A stretch of 22,092 nucleotides of DNA from Bacteroidota bacterium (GTDB taxonomy: Bacteria; Bacteroidota; Bacteroidia; Bacteroidales; WCHB1-69). Below, in pieces: positions 6,796 to 15,666 of this stretch. Location of the stretch: contig JAEWNB010000014.1 in NCBI GenBank assembly GCA_023392945.1, positions 1 to 22,092 of the forward strand. The letters are read 5' to 3'. The number at the start of each line of letters is the position of its first letter. The first letter of the stretch is position 1. A program made the translations under genes and the position numbers. Under the pieces are notes generated by a model. That model did not search any database, was not told the origin of the DNA, and saw nothing but the letters and a program-made list of their open reading frames with translations.

Positions 6796-7914
6796 ATGAA
6801 AGCAGCTTTTGTCCTTACGGCTCATATTCACACAGATGAAAGAGTTTTCTATAATCAGAAGCCCGCTCTTGAACAAAGAGGATACGAAGTCCATATAATC
6901 TCTACTAAAGCCGGAAGACAAACAGATTACGGATTTCATTGTTTTAATGATAAAAATTTACCAAAAAAGAAAGTAATTGAACGCATCGGTCAACTGTTGC
7001 TGGAAATTGAGCCTGAAATCATCATTTGCGACACTCCTATTTCAATTCTGGGAGCTAATTACTACCGTAGAAAATCAAAATCAAAGAGCAGAATTTTCTA
7101 CGATATTACAGAATTTTACCCCTCAAAGAAGAATATTGAAGGGCTTTCCCTCTTCATGCGTATTATAAAATATATGGTGTTGGTGCTGCTCAATTTTTAT
7201 GCCGATTTAAGAGTTGACGGATTCATTTTCGGAGAGTATTACAAATCAAAACCTTATCGTTTTATTTTCCCCTTTAAGCCCTTTGTCTTTCTTCCTTACT
7301 ATCCCGATTTGAATTTTCTGAAGCAATATCCGGTGAACAAAATCGATAAAGAATGCCATTTGCTTTATTGCGGCAATCTTACAAGAGACAAAGGCTATGA
7401 CAAAGTACTTGAAGTAGCCCGTCTTATTGCCTTAAAACATCCCGAAGTTCATTTCATTCTTACGATCATAAATTATACAAAATCTACTTTTATTCTGGAA
7501 CGATTTCCGGATAATCTTGAGATTAAATTCGCTCCCTTTAAACCATTTCCTGATTTTTGTAATATAATTGGAAAATATGATATCTATTTGGATTTAAGAA
7601 AGATAAATAGAGAAAATAACCGCTGTTTACCTATTAAGCTTTTTTATTACATGAGCTGTGGAAGAGCCATCATTTTTTCGAATCTGAAAGCTATAAGACA
7701 TGATCTTCCTGAGACAACCCAATTTGGATTTCTTGTTGATCCAAAGGATGCAAGTAGTATTGTGAATATTATTTCACAATATATTACTGACGGTAATCTA
7801 TATAATAAACATTGTAAAAGAGCAATGGAATTATCTTCTGAAAAATACCATTGGGATAGTATTAAAAACGGATTTGTTGATTTTGTATTAAAAGATGAGT
7901 ACCATAAATCTTAA
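6796..7914 (+). CDS. Glycosyltransferase, GT-B fold, family 4-like
   Basis: The 372-residue protein probably transfers a sugar from a nucleotide donor during cell-surface polysaccharide or glycolipid synthesis. The N-terminal half starts MKAAFVLTAHIHTDERV with a His/Asp acceptor-side motif (HTDER). The C-terminal donor-binding half begins LLYCGNLTRDKGYDKVLEVA, the usual GN-KG strand-loop. The later PIKLFYYMSCGRAIIFS corresponds to the conserved PxKlfEymacGkpvi segment, but Tyr stands where the second Glu of the EX7E motif is expected. A hydrophobic segment near residues 120-135 (KYMVLVLLNFYADL) could contact the membrane. It overlaps the flippase gene by 20 bases, which implies translational coupling and a joint role in surface glycan export. 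The sugar and acceptor cannot be told. Confidence 0.82.
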   Translation: MKAAFVLTAHIHTDERVFYNQKPALEQRGYEVHIISTKAGRQTDYGFHCFNDKNLPKKKVIERIGQLLLEIEPEIIICDTPISILGANYYRRKSKSKSRIFYDITEFYPSKKNIEGLSLFMRIIKYMVLVLLNFYADLRVDGFIFGEYYKSKPYRFIFPFKPFVFLPYYPDLNFLKQYPVNKIDKECHLLYCGNLTRDKGYDKVLEVARLIALKHPEVHFILTIINYTKSTFILERFPDNLEIKFAPFKPFPDFCNIIGKYDIYLDLRKINRENNRCLPIKLFYYMSCGRAIIFSNLKAIRHDLPETTQFGFLVDPKDASSIVNIISQYITDGNLYNKHCKRAMELSSEKYHWDSIKNGFVDFVLKDEYHKS

Positions 7915-9118
7915 AAACAATATTTTAGTCACTATTTTGAGTAAAGGGCTGATATTGTTATTCAATTTCGGGGTTGTCGTTTTCACTACTCAACTGTGGG
8001 GAGCGGAAGGGCGAGGCATCATTGCTCTGTTCATCGCCGACCTTAGTCTTATCTCCATTATCTCAAACATTTTCACCGGTAGCAGTGTCTCTTTTTATTT
8101 GTCAAAATTCGGAGCCTCAAAACTGGCAACGCAGGGCTATTTATGGACATTCATTGTAGCAGCAGTTGCCGGAATTATTGCATTGCTGACAGGTAATTCC
8201 CAGATCGCTTTATACTTATTTATTGCCGCTGCTCTAAGTGGATTCATTGCTTTTCATAACGCACTCTTTCTAGGTGGACAAAAAATATCATCCTATAATA
8301 TTATTACGGTAATTCAACCGGCGCTATTGCTCGGCTTTATGTTCGGAGCACATCTCATTTTTCCTTCTCTTAAATACAATGCCTATTTTTTAGGAGCTAT
8401 ACTTTCCTATTTTATAGTACTGATTTTCTGCAGAGTGATGACCAAAAAAGCAATCGGAAAGCTGACTCTATCGCTGGATAAAGAAACCATAAAAAAATCC
8501 TTTGCTTTCGGATGGCAGACTGAGCTGAGCAACTTACTGCAATTCTTTAACTATCGTTTAAGTTACTATTTGCTGAATTTGTTCATCGGTACAACTTCGG
8601 TGGGAATTTTCTCAATCGGGGTTACTATTTCTGAAGCCATTTGGATTGTCAGCAAAAGTATCTCGTTGGTGCAATATTCAAACGTCATCAAACAGGGTGA
8701 CACCATCAGCTCGAGAAAAGAGACCATCACCGTATCAAAGTATAGTTTTTACATCACCATAATATGTCTGTTACTAATATTTCTATTACCGAAAGAGCTT
8801 TTTAGTTTTGTCTTCGGAGCTGAATTCACAGAGGTAAAAAAGATCATGATGTTGCTCGCCCCCGGAATTTTGGCAATTTCGGTTTCTAATGTTATCGGGA
8901 ACTACTTTTCAGCTATCGGGAAATTGAAAATATTGATTATTAAGTCCGGAATCGGGCTCATTGCCACCGTCATTTTATCCTTCTTGCTGATACCCAAATT
9001 AGAAATAACGGGAGCTTGTATTGTCAATTCCGCAGCCTATATAATATCCTCCTGTGTATTGTTTTATGGATTTTTTAGAAAAAGAGAATCCTACAACAAG
9101 GCAATAAACAAAAGTTGA
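7895..9118 (+). CDS. Wzx-like polysaccharide flippase (MOP superfamily)
   Basis: The 407-residue protein is hydrophobic throughout, with about 12 predicted membrane segments and a first helix starting LSKGLILLFNFGVVVFTTQLWGAEGRGIIALFI. That opening (a helix, then LWGAEGRGIIALF) is characteristic of O-antigen/teichuronic-acid-type exporters that flip lipid-linked glycans across the inner membrane. Charged residues are confined to short loops. The gene starts inside the end of the glycosyltransferase gene (20-base overlap) and closes that set of three. No ligase, polymerase or further transferase genes lie nearby, so the glycan pathway must be completed elsewhere. The length is slightly below the 410-480 usual for Wzx. 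Confidence 0.85.
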   Translation: MSTINLKNNILVTILSKGLILLFNFGVVVFTTQLWGAEGRGIIALFIADLSLISIISNIFTGSSVSFYLSKFGASKLATQGYLWTFIVAAVAGIIALLTGNSQIALYLFIAAALSGFIAFHNALFLGGQKISSYNIITVIQPALLLGFMFGAHLIFPSLKYNAYFLGAILSYFIVLIFCRVMTKKAIGKLTLSLDKETIKKSFAFGWQTELSNLLQFFNYRLSYYLLNLFIGTTSVGIFSIGVTISEAIWIVSKSISLVQYSNVIKQGDTISSRKETITVSKYSFYITIICLLLIFLLPKELFSFVFGAEFTEVKKIMMLLAPGILAISVSNVIGNYFSAIGKLKILIIKSGIGLIATVILSFLLIPKLEITGACIVNSAAYIISSCVLFYGFFRKRESYNKAINKS

Positions 9119-9136
9119 AAAAAATAGCGATTTCTA

Positions 9137-9166
9137 TTTGTACTAAGAAAAAAATATGTATTTTTG
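9137..9166 (+). promoter_or_regulatory. Promoter of tRNA-His
   Basis: TTTG at 9137-9140 and TATTTTTG at 9159-9166 are separated by 18 bases, close to the Bacteroidota TTTG-N19-TAnnTTTG consensus. Transcription should start about 9 bases before the mature tRNA. Confidence 0.75.
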
Positions 9167-9180
9167 CCGCTTGAAACATG

Positions 9181-9254
9181 GCGATTATAGCTCAGCTGGT
9201 TAGAGTGCCGGATTGTGGTTCCGATGGTCGTGGGTTCGAATCCCACTAGTCGCC
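9181..9254 (+). tRNA. tRNA-His (GUG anticodon)
   Basis: A full cloverleaf can be folded. Acceptor 9181-9187 pairs with 9247-9253, with one G-U pair. The D-arm is GCTC/GAGT at 9190-9206. The anticodon loop TTGTGGT (9213-9219) has GTG at 9215-9217. The T-arm GTGGG TTCGAAT CCCAC spans 9230-9246. G9180 sits in the -1 position opposite discriminator C9254, the identity pair of histidine tRNAs. No CCA is encoded (CTC follows), so it is added afterwards. The top pair of the anticodon stem (27-43) is a C-A mismatch. It has its own promoter and terminator and is therefore an independent unit. Confidence 0.96.
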
Positions 9255-9296
9255 CTCAAAAACTTCTTTAAAGATACTCTTAAAGAAGAAACCAAT

Positions 9297-9325
9297 AAAA
9301 AAAGAGGCAAAACCTCTTTTTTTTT
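9297..9325 (+). terminator. Rho-independent terminator of tRNA-His
   Basis: AAAGAGG pairs with CCTCTTT around CAAAA, extended by flanking A/T runs to an 11-bp stem, and ends in a run of nine T. An additional 9-bp hairpin (CTTCTTTAA at 9263-9271 with TTAAAGAAG at 9280-9288) lies between the tRNA and this terminator and may guide 3' trimming. Confidence 0.85.
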
Positions 9326-9400
9326 GTTTAATCAACTTCGATTTCATTTTGATAAAGTAAATACAAGAATTTTGTTTTATAAAAAACTAAAAAAGCGTAA

Positions 9401-9428
9401 TTTGTCTTTAAAAAATATTGTATTTTTG
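9401..9428 (+). promoter_or_regulatory. Promoter of the secreted-protein gene
   Basis: TATTTTTG at 9421-9428 fits the -7 box. TTTG at 9401-9404 lies 16 bases upstream, slightly short of the usual spacing. Initiation here would give an untranslated leader of about 150 bases, with a small hairpin (CCCTGT 9449-9454 with ACAGGG 9462-9467). Confidence 0.5.
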
Positions 9429-9587
9429 CTTTCATAAAATAAACATAACCCTGTCCGAAAAACAGGGAACAACCAAAGAATAAATAACTATTTAGCATAA
9501 CGTTGTTTGTTTATTTGTTGTTTTTTAAATTTATTATCAACACTATATCCCCGAAGAACTCAATGGGTAATAACCGAGCAAAAAAAA

Positions 9588-11045
9588 ATGAAAAAAATAT
9601 TTTTTACAATTTTAATTTCAATCTGTTTAAGCAGTTATATGAATTTTTCCTACGGACAATCTCCAAAATTGATTTTTGGCAGTGAAAATGAGCTATTATC
9701 CAACAAAGATAATAATTTCAACCCCATTTCTCAAGTCAACAACAACTATATAGCTACTTATCTAAAGGATGGAAAAATTCCAACGCTACTTGAAATTGAT
9801 GGAAATTGTAATCGAATCAAGGAAAAGGAATTCATAGAATTTGAAGGATATTTAGTGCAACTTGCATTGCTCAATGATCAACATATTGATATTCTTTTAA
9901 AAAAGACAGATCCTTTACTAAACAACGCAAAAAGGAATGGCGTATTAATTCATTGTCGTTTTGAATTATCCACATTCCAACTTATCCAAAAAGATACAAT
10001 CTATGACACTTTTATAGATAACTGGTATGGTTATGATATAAAAACACATATTTCTTCAAATAACGAATATGTTGCCGTAATTTCTACGCTTGGAACTGTT
10101 GGTTTGAAAGTTAATACAACTGTTGCTCTTTTTAACCGGAAAATGGAAAAACTTTGGGAAAAAGAATTTGACAGAAATATTTTATTCGGTAATATTGATT
10201 TTGAACACTTATACATCTATAATTACAACGATTATTTGGTTACTGATGACGGAAAAGTAATTTTGGCCAGGGTAACAAGCTACAGCGCCTCACAATTGAA
10301 GTTTGTTTCTGATGCTGCACCACTAAATCCCATAGGACCGTTTTTTGGTATTCATGTTTTTTCAAAAGAGGATTCCAAGGATTATGATTTTGGTCGTTTG
10401 TGGAATGATACCAAAGGGGCATCAAATCTTTCATTATGCGAAACTGAGGACCAACGTATCCTAATTATGGGAACAGTGGCTCCAGACATAAAAGGAATGG
10501 ATTCTCCCTTGTGGTCATCAGGTTTTTTCAGTACAATTTTTAATCCCCAAACGAATAAAATCGAAAATACTGATCGTTATTTTTCTGAAACTTTATTCAA
10601 AACAGGAGAAATTGGTACAGCAAGATGCTTTCATTTAAATCAAGAATACTTATTGAGCTATTCATTCAACCTTTTGATAAATAACATTATGCAAAAGGGT
10701 CAATATTTATTTGTTTTAGATAAAGAGGGGACAATAACATCCAACTGCGAATTTTACAGATATCCGATAAAAAGTTTTTTGCAAGAATTTAAATATAATA
10801 ATAAAATCTCATTCTTAATTACGTCAACTAAAAAACAACTACAACTTTTGTCAATATATCCTCAAAATATAAAATCACAAAATGATGAAATAACTACTCT
10901 ATTGGACTTTTCTTCAAAGAATAATGTTAATACTATTTCTAAATTCCCCGATTATTTATATAAGTATCTGGAAATATCGGATAATAAGACGGCATTGTTT
11001 TTTAAAACGGGGAAGAATTATTGTATTGCTATTCTTGAACTATAG
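9588..11045 (+). CDS. Secreted protein of unknown function
   Basis: I do not recognise this 485-residue protein. The frame is open from 9507, but the first 27 codons have no export-signal character. The ATG at 9588, preceded by a run of A, gives a classical signal peptide (MKKIFFTILISICLSSYMNFSYG) with probable cleavage before QSPK; there is no lipobox cysteine. The mature part is rich in Asn, Asp, Ser and aromatic residues and reads as repeated beta strands with polar turns, for example GVLIHCRFELSTFQLI, NEYVAVISTLGTVGL and RILIMGTVAPDI. This suggests a propeller-like or other all-beta fold, though no repeat is regular enough to count blades. There is no type IX sorting domain. It is flanked by its own promoter and 380 bases of non-coding DNA, so it appears monocistronic. 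Confidence 0.75.
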   Translation: MKKIFFTILISICLSSYMNFSYGQSPKLIFGSENELLSNKDNNFNPISQVNNNYIATYLKDGKIPTLLEIDGNCNRIKEKEFIEFEGYLVQLALLNDQHIDILLKKTDPLLNNAKRNGVLIHCRFELSTFQLIQKDTIYDTFIDNWYGYDIKTHISSNNEYVAVISTLGTVGLKVNTTVALFNRKMEKLWEKEFDRNILFGNIDFEHLYIYNYNDYLVTDDGKVILARVTSYSASQLKFVSDAAPLNPIGPFFGIHVFSKEDSKDYDFGRLWNDTKGASNLSLCETEDQRILIMGTVAPDIKGMDSPLWSSGFFSTIFNPQTNKIENTDRYFSETLFKTGEIGTARCFHLNQEYLLSYSFNLLINNIMQKGQYLFVLDKEGTITSNCEFYRYPIKSFLQEFKYNNKISFLITSTKKQLQLLSIYPQNIKSQNDEITTLLDFSSKNNVNTISKFPDYLYKYLEISDNKTALFFKTGKNYCIAILEL

Positions 11046-11370
11046 GAGTATGTTTTATTTTCTGTTGCCAATTGCCGGAGATAAAACTGATTAATGACAA
11101 TCATTAGGAAAGCATCGACGAATAATTAAGTTCCTATTTTTAGCAAGATCTAAAGTAACTATGCATACTTATATTGCATTGTATTATGGGAAGTTTCTGC
11201 GAAAAAGTATAATAGTGTTAGAGTTGATTCCTTCAAGAATGGCAAATAATGTATTTTTTAGTTAGTCCACAACTTTTGATTTTAATAAAACATAACCTAA
11301 AACACAGCAACCGAAATTCTTTCAGAGGATTAACAATAATGTATAGAAATAAGCAAATAAATAATAATAT
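11046..11370. other. Intergenic stretch before the rnf-gat operon
   Basis: No gene is supported. A small symmetric element, TAATGA-CAA-TCATTA, lies at 11092-11106 and could be an operator or short hairpin. A 34-codon frame from ATG 11161 has no family resemblance and no promoter or ribosome-binding site worth noting. The rest is AT-rich without further structure. No clear terminator for the upstream gene is seen. Confidence 0.5.
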
Positions 11371-11403
11371 TTTGCCATTCAAATAAAAAAAAAATTATTT
11401 TTG
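11371..11403 (+). promoter_or_regulatory. Promoter of the rnfB-rnfC-gatE-gatD unit
   Basis: TTTG at 11371-11374 and TATTTTTG at 11396-11403 with a 21-base spacer. It predicts a leader of under 20 bases, within which AAAGGAG (about 11414-11420) forms an unusually good Shine-Dalgarno sequence 5 bases before the GTG start of rnfB. Confidence 0.7.
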
Positions 11404-11425
11404 CATACCAAAAAAAGGAGTTATC

Positions 11426-12301
11426 GTGAGTACAAATTTTATTCTAATTGCTGCAATTGTACTGGGTGCCATTGCTTTAATTTCTGCGGTTATATTATAT
11501 TTTGTTTCAAAAGCATTTAAGGTTATTGAAGATCCAAGAATTGATGAAGTGGCTAAAAGACTGCCCGGCGCGAACTGCGGCGGTTGCGGCTTTGCCGGTT
11601 GTCGTAATCTGGCAGAAGAAATTGTCAAAAGAGAATCACTGGATGGGCTCGGCTGTCCTGCCGGAGGAGGCAGTGTAACGGAAGCTATCGCCGACTATTT
11701 AGGATTAAAGGCTGATGAGTCGGAACCTAAAATTGCAGTTCTCCGTTGTAATGGTTCTTGTGAGAATGCCCCTGCTAAATCTTCTTATGATTCGGCACTG
11801 ACCTGCGAATTTGCCACATCAATTTTTGCCGGAGAGAGTGCTTGTGCGTTTGGCTGTCTGGGATACAGCGACTGTGTCAGAGCCTGTAAGTTTGATGCTA
11901 TTCATATCGATTCCACCACCAACCTGCCGATTGTTGACGAAGAGAAATGTGTAGCTTGCGGAGCCTGTGCCAAAGCTTGCCCCCGTAAGCTTATTGAGAT
12001 GCGAAACAAAGAGAAAAAAGGACGCCGTGTTTATGTTGCCTGCCGTAACACTGAAAAGGGAGCTGCCGCAAAGAAAAACTGTTCCGTTGCCTGTATCGGC
12101 TGCGGAAAATGTGCAAAAGTGTGTGCTTTTGATGCTATTACAATAGAAAATAATCTCGCATATATCGATTTTACCAAATGTAAACTATGCCGTAAATGTG
12201 TCAGCGAATGCCCAACCCATGCCATTCATGAATGCAACTTCCCTCCAAAGGCTGTAAAAGTTGTTGAACAGCAAGTTGAAACGGAAATAGTTAACAATTA
12301 A
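11426..12301 (+). CDS. rnfB: Rnf complex subunit RnfB (iron-sulfur protein)
   Basis: RnfB is the membrane-anchored ferredoxin-interacting subunit of the Rnf complex, which couples electron flow between ferredoxin and NAD to Na+ or H+ transport. The 291-residue protein has an N-terminal membrane helix (about 5-28). The Fes-type four-cysteine site is ANCGGCGFAGC (C51, C54, C59) plus GLGCPAGG (C77). Cysteine-rich ferredoxin-like segments follow at about 144-154, 175-185 (CVACGACAKAC), 219-233 (CIGCGKCAKVC) and 252-262 (CKLCRKCVSEC). This long multi-cluster form is usual in anaerobic Bacteroidota and Clostridia. It starts with GTG behind a strong Shine-Dalgarno sequence and leads a four-gene unit; rnfC follows after 12 bases. 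Confidence 0.93.
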   Translation: MSTNFILIAAIVLGAIALISAVILYFVSKAFKVIEDPRIDEVAKRLPGANCGGCGFAGCRNLAEEIVKRESLDGLGCPAGGGSVTEAIADYLGLKADESEPKIAVLRCNGSCENAPAKSSYDSALTCEFATSIFAGESACAFGCLGYSDCVRACKFDAIHIDSTTNLPIVDEEKCVACGACAKACPRKLIEMRNKEKKGRRVYVACRNTEKGAAAKKNCSVACIGCGKCAKVCAFDAITIENNLAYIDFTKCKLCRKCVSECPTHAIHECNFPPKAVKVVEQQVETEIVNN

Positions 12302-12313
12302 TTCTTTTTAGTC

Positions 12314-13639
12314 ATGATAACATTTAAAAAAGGTGGTGTTCATCCGGCAGAAAATAAATTTGCTAAACAATATTCTATAGAGTATTTTCCGCTGACGAAA
12401 CAAGCAACTATTTTACTGAATCAACACATGGGAGTTCCTGCAGTTGCCCAAGTTCAAAAGGGAGATAAGGTGAAAGTGGGACAACTTATCGGTAAAGGGG
12501 AAGCTTTCATTTCTGCGAATGTCCATTCTCCGTTCTCCGGTACTGTTGCCAAAATTGATCAGGCAGTTGACATTTCAGGATATAAAAGAGAAGCTGTGGT
12601 GATTGATGTTGAAGGTGATGAATGGCTTGAAACTATTGACAAAAGTAAAGAAATCAAAAAAGAAATAACACTCTCTAAACAAGAGATTATTGATAGAATT
12701 AAAGGGTGCGGTATTGTTGGATTGGGAGGAGCTTGCTTCCCTACTCACGTAAAATATATGGTTCCCCCTGATAAAAAAGTGGATTACCTGATTATCAATG
12801 CTGCAGAATGCGAACCTTATATCACCGCTGACCATAGGATGATGCTTGAAAAAACGGAAGAGTGTATGGTAGGAATTCAAGCCCTTTTGGTTGCTTCGGG
12901 AGCCCCTGTGGCATTAATCGGGATTGAGAATAATAAAAAGGATGCCATTGAAAAGATGAGTCAGGTTGCTCAGCAATATCCCAATATTAAGGTTTGCCCC
13001 GTTAAAACCAAATATCCGCAAGGAGCAGAAAAGCAGTTGATTCAAGCTTTGATAAACAGAAGAGTTCCGAACGGTAAATTGCCGATTGAAGTAGGCGTTA
13101 TTGCCAATAATATCACAACAGCTTACTCGGTATATGAAGCAGTCCAAAAAAACAAACCGCTGATTGAAACCACGATGACGGTTACCGGTAAGAAATTGGA
13201 AAAACCTCATAACTACAGGGTAAGAATTGGCACTCCACTGAATGAAATATTACAAAGTATTGATATCCCTGAAAATACCGGAAAGATTATTGCCGGTGGT
13301 CCTATGATGGGAAAAGCCATCGCTGAAGTGAATACTTTTGTTTCTAAGGGAATGTCCAGTTTATTGCTTATGGATGAATCGGAAAGCAAAAGAAATAGGG
13401 TTTATCCTTGCCTGCGTTGCGGAAAATGTATCGGAGTTTGTCCAATGGGATTGCAACCGTATATCCTTCAGGCTTACTCTGAATTGAAACGATATGAAGA
13501 TTGTGAAAGTTACGGCATTATGAACTGTATTGAGTGCGGTTCTTGCCAATATGGATGCCCCTCTTTCAGACCTTTACTTGACTATATAAGAACCGGGAAA
13601 GCCAAAACCGGACTCATGATTAGAAATAGAAAAAAATAA
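12314..13639 (+). CDS. rnfC: Rnf complex subunit RnfC (NADH-binding side)
   Basis: RnfC is the peripheral subunit that carries the NADH/FMN module of Rnf and passes electrons to or from RnfB. The 441-residue protein begins TFKKGGVHPAENK, the typical RnfC barrel start. The core contains GLGGACFPTHVKY and NAAECEPYITADHRMM, the nucleotide/FMN-binding region shared with NuoF-type proteins, then an SLBB-like part and GGPMMGKAI. Two [4Fe-4S] motifs close the protein: CLRCGKCIGVCP (C366, C369, C372, C376) and CIECGSCQYGCP (C405, C408, C411, C415). Length and motif order are normal, without the long repeat tail of enterobacterial RnfC. The expected next genes, rnfD, rnfG, rnfE and rnfA, do not follow; gatE begins 17 bases downstream. 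Confidence 0.94.
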   Translation: MITFKKGGVHPAENKFAKQYSIEYFPLTKQATILLNQHMGVPAVAQVQKGDKVKVGQLIGKGEAFISANVHSPFSGTVAKIDQAVDISGYKREAVVIDVEGDEWLETIDKSKEIKKEITLSKQEIIDRIKGCGIVGLGGACFPTHVKYMVPPDKKVDYLIINAAECEPYITADHRMMLEKTEECMVGIQALLVASGAPVALIGIENNKKDAIEKMSQVAQQYPNIKVCPVKTKYPQGAEKQLIQALINRRVPNGKLPIEVGVIANNITTAYSVYEAVQKNKPLIETTMTVTGKKLEKPHNYRVRIGTPLNEILQSIDIPENTGKIIAGGPMMGKAIAEVNTFVSKGMSSLLLMDESESKRNRVYPCLRCGKCIGVCPMGLQPYILQAYSELKRYEDCESYGIMNCIECGSCQYGCPSFRPLLDYIRTGKAKTGLMIRNRKK

Positions 13640-13656
13640 CTTTATTTATATTTAAC

Positions 13657-15615
13657 GTGACTAATTTTAATCCTCGCAAGAATTTTGAAAATTCTCTCAA
13701 GAAAATAGGCTATGTTGAACGGAAAAAGGCAACTCAAAAAGATTATGATCGCTTAGGATTCATGTCTGGGCTGGAAGTTCACCAACAGCTTTTAACTAAA
13801 AAGAAATTATTTTGCCGTTGCCCTGCCGGCTATTTCCAGAAAATAGGACAGTATGACGCCGAAATTATTCGCCACATGCGCCCTACATTGTCTGAATTGG
13901 GAGAATATGACGGGACGGCCCTCATGGAATTTAAAACCCGCAAAAAAATTATTTATCATCTGGCAAATAAATCTGCCTGTACCTACGATGTTGACGATAC
14001 GCCACCATTTCCTATCGATAGAGAGGCACTGGGAATTGCCATTGAGATTGCACTGGCTTCTAAATTTAATATCGTCGGGGAAGTGCATATTACCCGTAAG
14101 CAATATTTGGACGGTTCCATTCCGACAGGCTTCCAAAGAACTGCCATCATCGGACTGGAAGGCTCTATTCAGATGAAAAATAAGAAAATGCGCCTCATCC
14201 AATTAAGTATTGAAGAAGATGCTTGCCGCGAAGTTTCCGATATTGGTCATACCCGTGTTTACCGAACTGACCGTTTGGGAATGCCGTTAATTGAAACGGT
14301 TACTTATCCCGATTTTAAAAATCCGGACGAAGTAAAAGAAGGCTGTGATTATATCCGCTTTTTGAACCGCAGTACAGGAAAAGTGAGAACAGGTATCGGC
14401 GCAGGACGCGAAGATGTAAATGTTAGCTGTAAAGGCGGAACCCGCGTTGAAATTAAAGGTGTTTCTCATACAAAATGGATTCCTGAATTGACACATGTTG
14501 AAGTTTTCAGACAATGGGCTTTGTTGGCGATTCGGGACGAATTGAACAACAGAATTTCTAAGGAAAACTGGAAAATGAATTATGTGGAAATCGACCCTAA
14601 AGATTTCACTTTCTATTATACTCCTATTAAAAATGCCATTGATAGAAAAGAAAAACTTTACGCTGTCAATCTTCCCCAGTTTGAAGGACTGCTTTCTCAT
14701 TTCACACAACCCGGAAAACCTTTTTATGATGAGTTTATCAACCGATTGAAGGTGGTTGCCTGTATTGAGAAACCCAATATGGCTACTTCCGAAGATTTGG
14801 ATGATGTTATCAGCGAACATGTACGCGAAAAAATCAGACAACTGCTTAAGGCAGGTGAAAGAGATGCACAGATATTGTTCTGGGCTCAGGAAGATGACGT
14901 TAAGACTGCTTTGGATGTTATCGAAGAACGCGCGCTCATGGCTTTCGATGGTGTTCCTAAAGAAACCAGAAAGTCGTTTGCTGACGGATCTACTATCTTC
15001 GAAAGAGTGCTCCCCGGTGCCGACAGAATGTATCCCGATACTGACTCCGCTCCGATTCCATTGGCTTCCGACTATATCGACTCTCTGCGCTCAACAGTTC
15101 CTGATGAAATTATTGACAGATACAACCAATTGAAAGAGTGGAATGTGCCGCAAGATTCATATAACTACCTCTTTACTCATAACTATTTCCCTTTAATCAA
15201 AAAAATTGTTACAGAACTGGATATCTGTCCTAAATATGTCGGGGTATTCTTCGGACAAAAGTTGAAACATTTACATGGTCAATATAAAAATATTCAGTTT
15301 GACCTTGAGCGGATCTACGATCTATTTGCTTATCTAAAAAAGGAAAATATAGATTTTGCTATTGCTCCCAAAATGTTGAACGAAATGTTTAAACACCCTA
15401 AGATGGATTTTGAATCCATTCTTACGGTTATTAAATTTAAGAGAATTAATAAAGATGATATTTTTGCGAGAATTAAATTTATTGATGATAAATTCTCTCC
15501 CAAAAGAAAAAAGACCAACTCAGTTGATAAGGCAAACAGTATTATGGGACAGTTAAGAACCATCAGCGAAGGAAATGTTGATTTGAAAGAGTTGGCTAAA
15601 AAAATATTGAATTAA
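13657..15615 (+). CDS. gatE: Glu-tRNA(Gln) amidotransferase subunit E (archaeal-type GatE)
   Basis: GatE is the tRNA-binding kinase/transamidase subunit of GatDE, which converts Glu-tRNA(Gln) to Gln-tRNA(Gln) using ammonia from GatD. The 652-residue protein opens, after a 30-residue lead, with LGFMSGLEVHQQLLTKKKLFCRCP (GLEVHQQL at 38-45, metal-site cysteines near 53-55). This is followed by HMRPTLSELGEYDGTALMEF and CTYDVDDTPPFPID, all GatB/GatE catalytic-domain motifs. The RKQYLDGSIPTGFQRT and GADRMYPDTDSAPIP segments, with an AspRS-like insertion in between, are features of GatE and absent from GatB. A helical YqeY-like tail ends it. It starts with GTG, and no later start keeps the GLEVHQQL motif with a lead. 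It lies 17 bases after rnfC and 51 before gatD. Base use looks like its neighbours, so if transferred it has long been adapted. Confidence 0.93.
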   Translation: MTNFNPRKNFENSLKKIGYVERKKATQKDYDRLGFMSGLEVHQQLLTKKKLFCRCPAGYFQKIGQYDAEIIRHMRPTLSELGEYDGTALMEFKTRKKIIYHLANKSACTYDVDDTPPFPIDREALGIAIEIALASKFNIVGEVHITRKQYLDGSIPTGFQRTAIIGLEGSIQMKNKKMRLIQLSIEEDACREVSDIGHTRVYRTDRLGMPLIETVTYPDFKNPDEVKEGCDYIRFLNRSTGKVRTGIGAGREDVNVSCKGGTRVEIKGVSHTKWIPELTHVEVFRQWALLAIRDELNNRISKENWKMNYVEIDPKDFTFYYTPIKNAIDRKEKLYAVNLPQFEGLLSHFTQPGKPFYDEFINRLKVVACIEKPNMATSEDLDDVISEHVREKIRQLLKAGERDAQILFWAQEDDVKTALDVIEERALMAFDGVPKETRKSFADGSTIFERVLPGADRMYPDTDSAPIPLASDYIDSLRSTVPDEIIDRYNQLKEWNVPQDSYNYLFTHNYFPLIKKIVTELDICPKYVGVFFGQKLKHLHGQYKNIQFDLERIYDLFAYLKKENIDFAIAPKMLNEMFKHPKMDFESILTVIKFKRINKDDIFARIKFIDDKFSPKRKKTNSVDKANSIMGQLRTISEGNVDLKELAKKILN

Positions 15616-15666
15616 GATACCCTCTTCACTATTAACACAATAATCACTATTTAAAACAGAAAGAAG

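Noticed and set aside
9213..9437. 74-codon open frame starting inside the tRNA
   Set aside because: It begins in the anticodon loop of tRNA-His and runs through its terminator and the next promoter.
9507..9587. Upstream extension of the secreted-protein gene
   Set aside because: It would place 27 non-signal residues before a classical signal peptide. The ATG at 9588 fits export.
11161..11265. 34-codon small gene in the gap before rnfB
   Set aside because: No promoter, ribosome-binding site or family resemblance.
13807..14202. 131-codon minus-strand frame inside gatE
   Set aside because: Same reason: antisense shadow of the GatE catalytic domain.
14287..14841. 184-codon minus-strand frame inside gatE
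   Set aside because: It lies opposite highly conserved gatE codons, with no start signals. It is a shadow frame.
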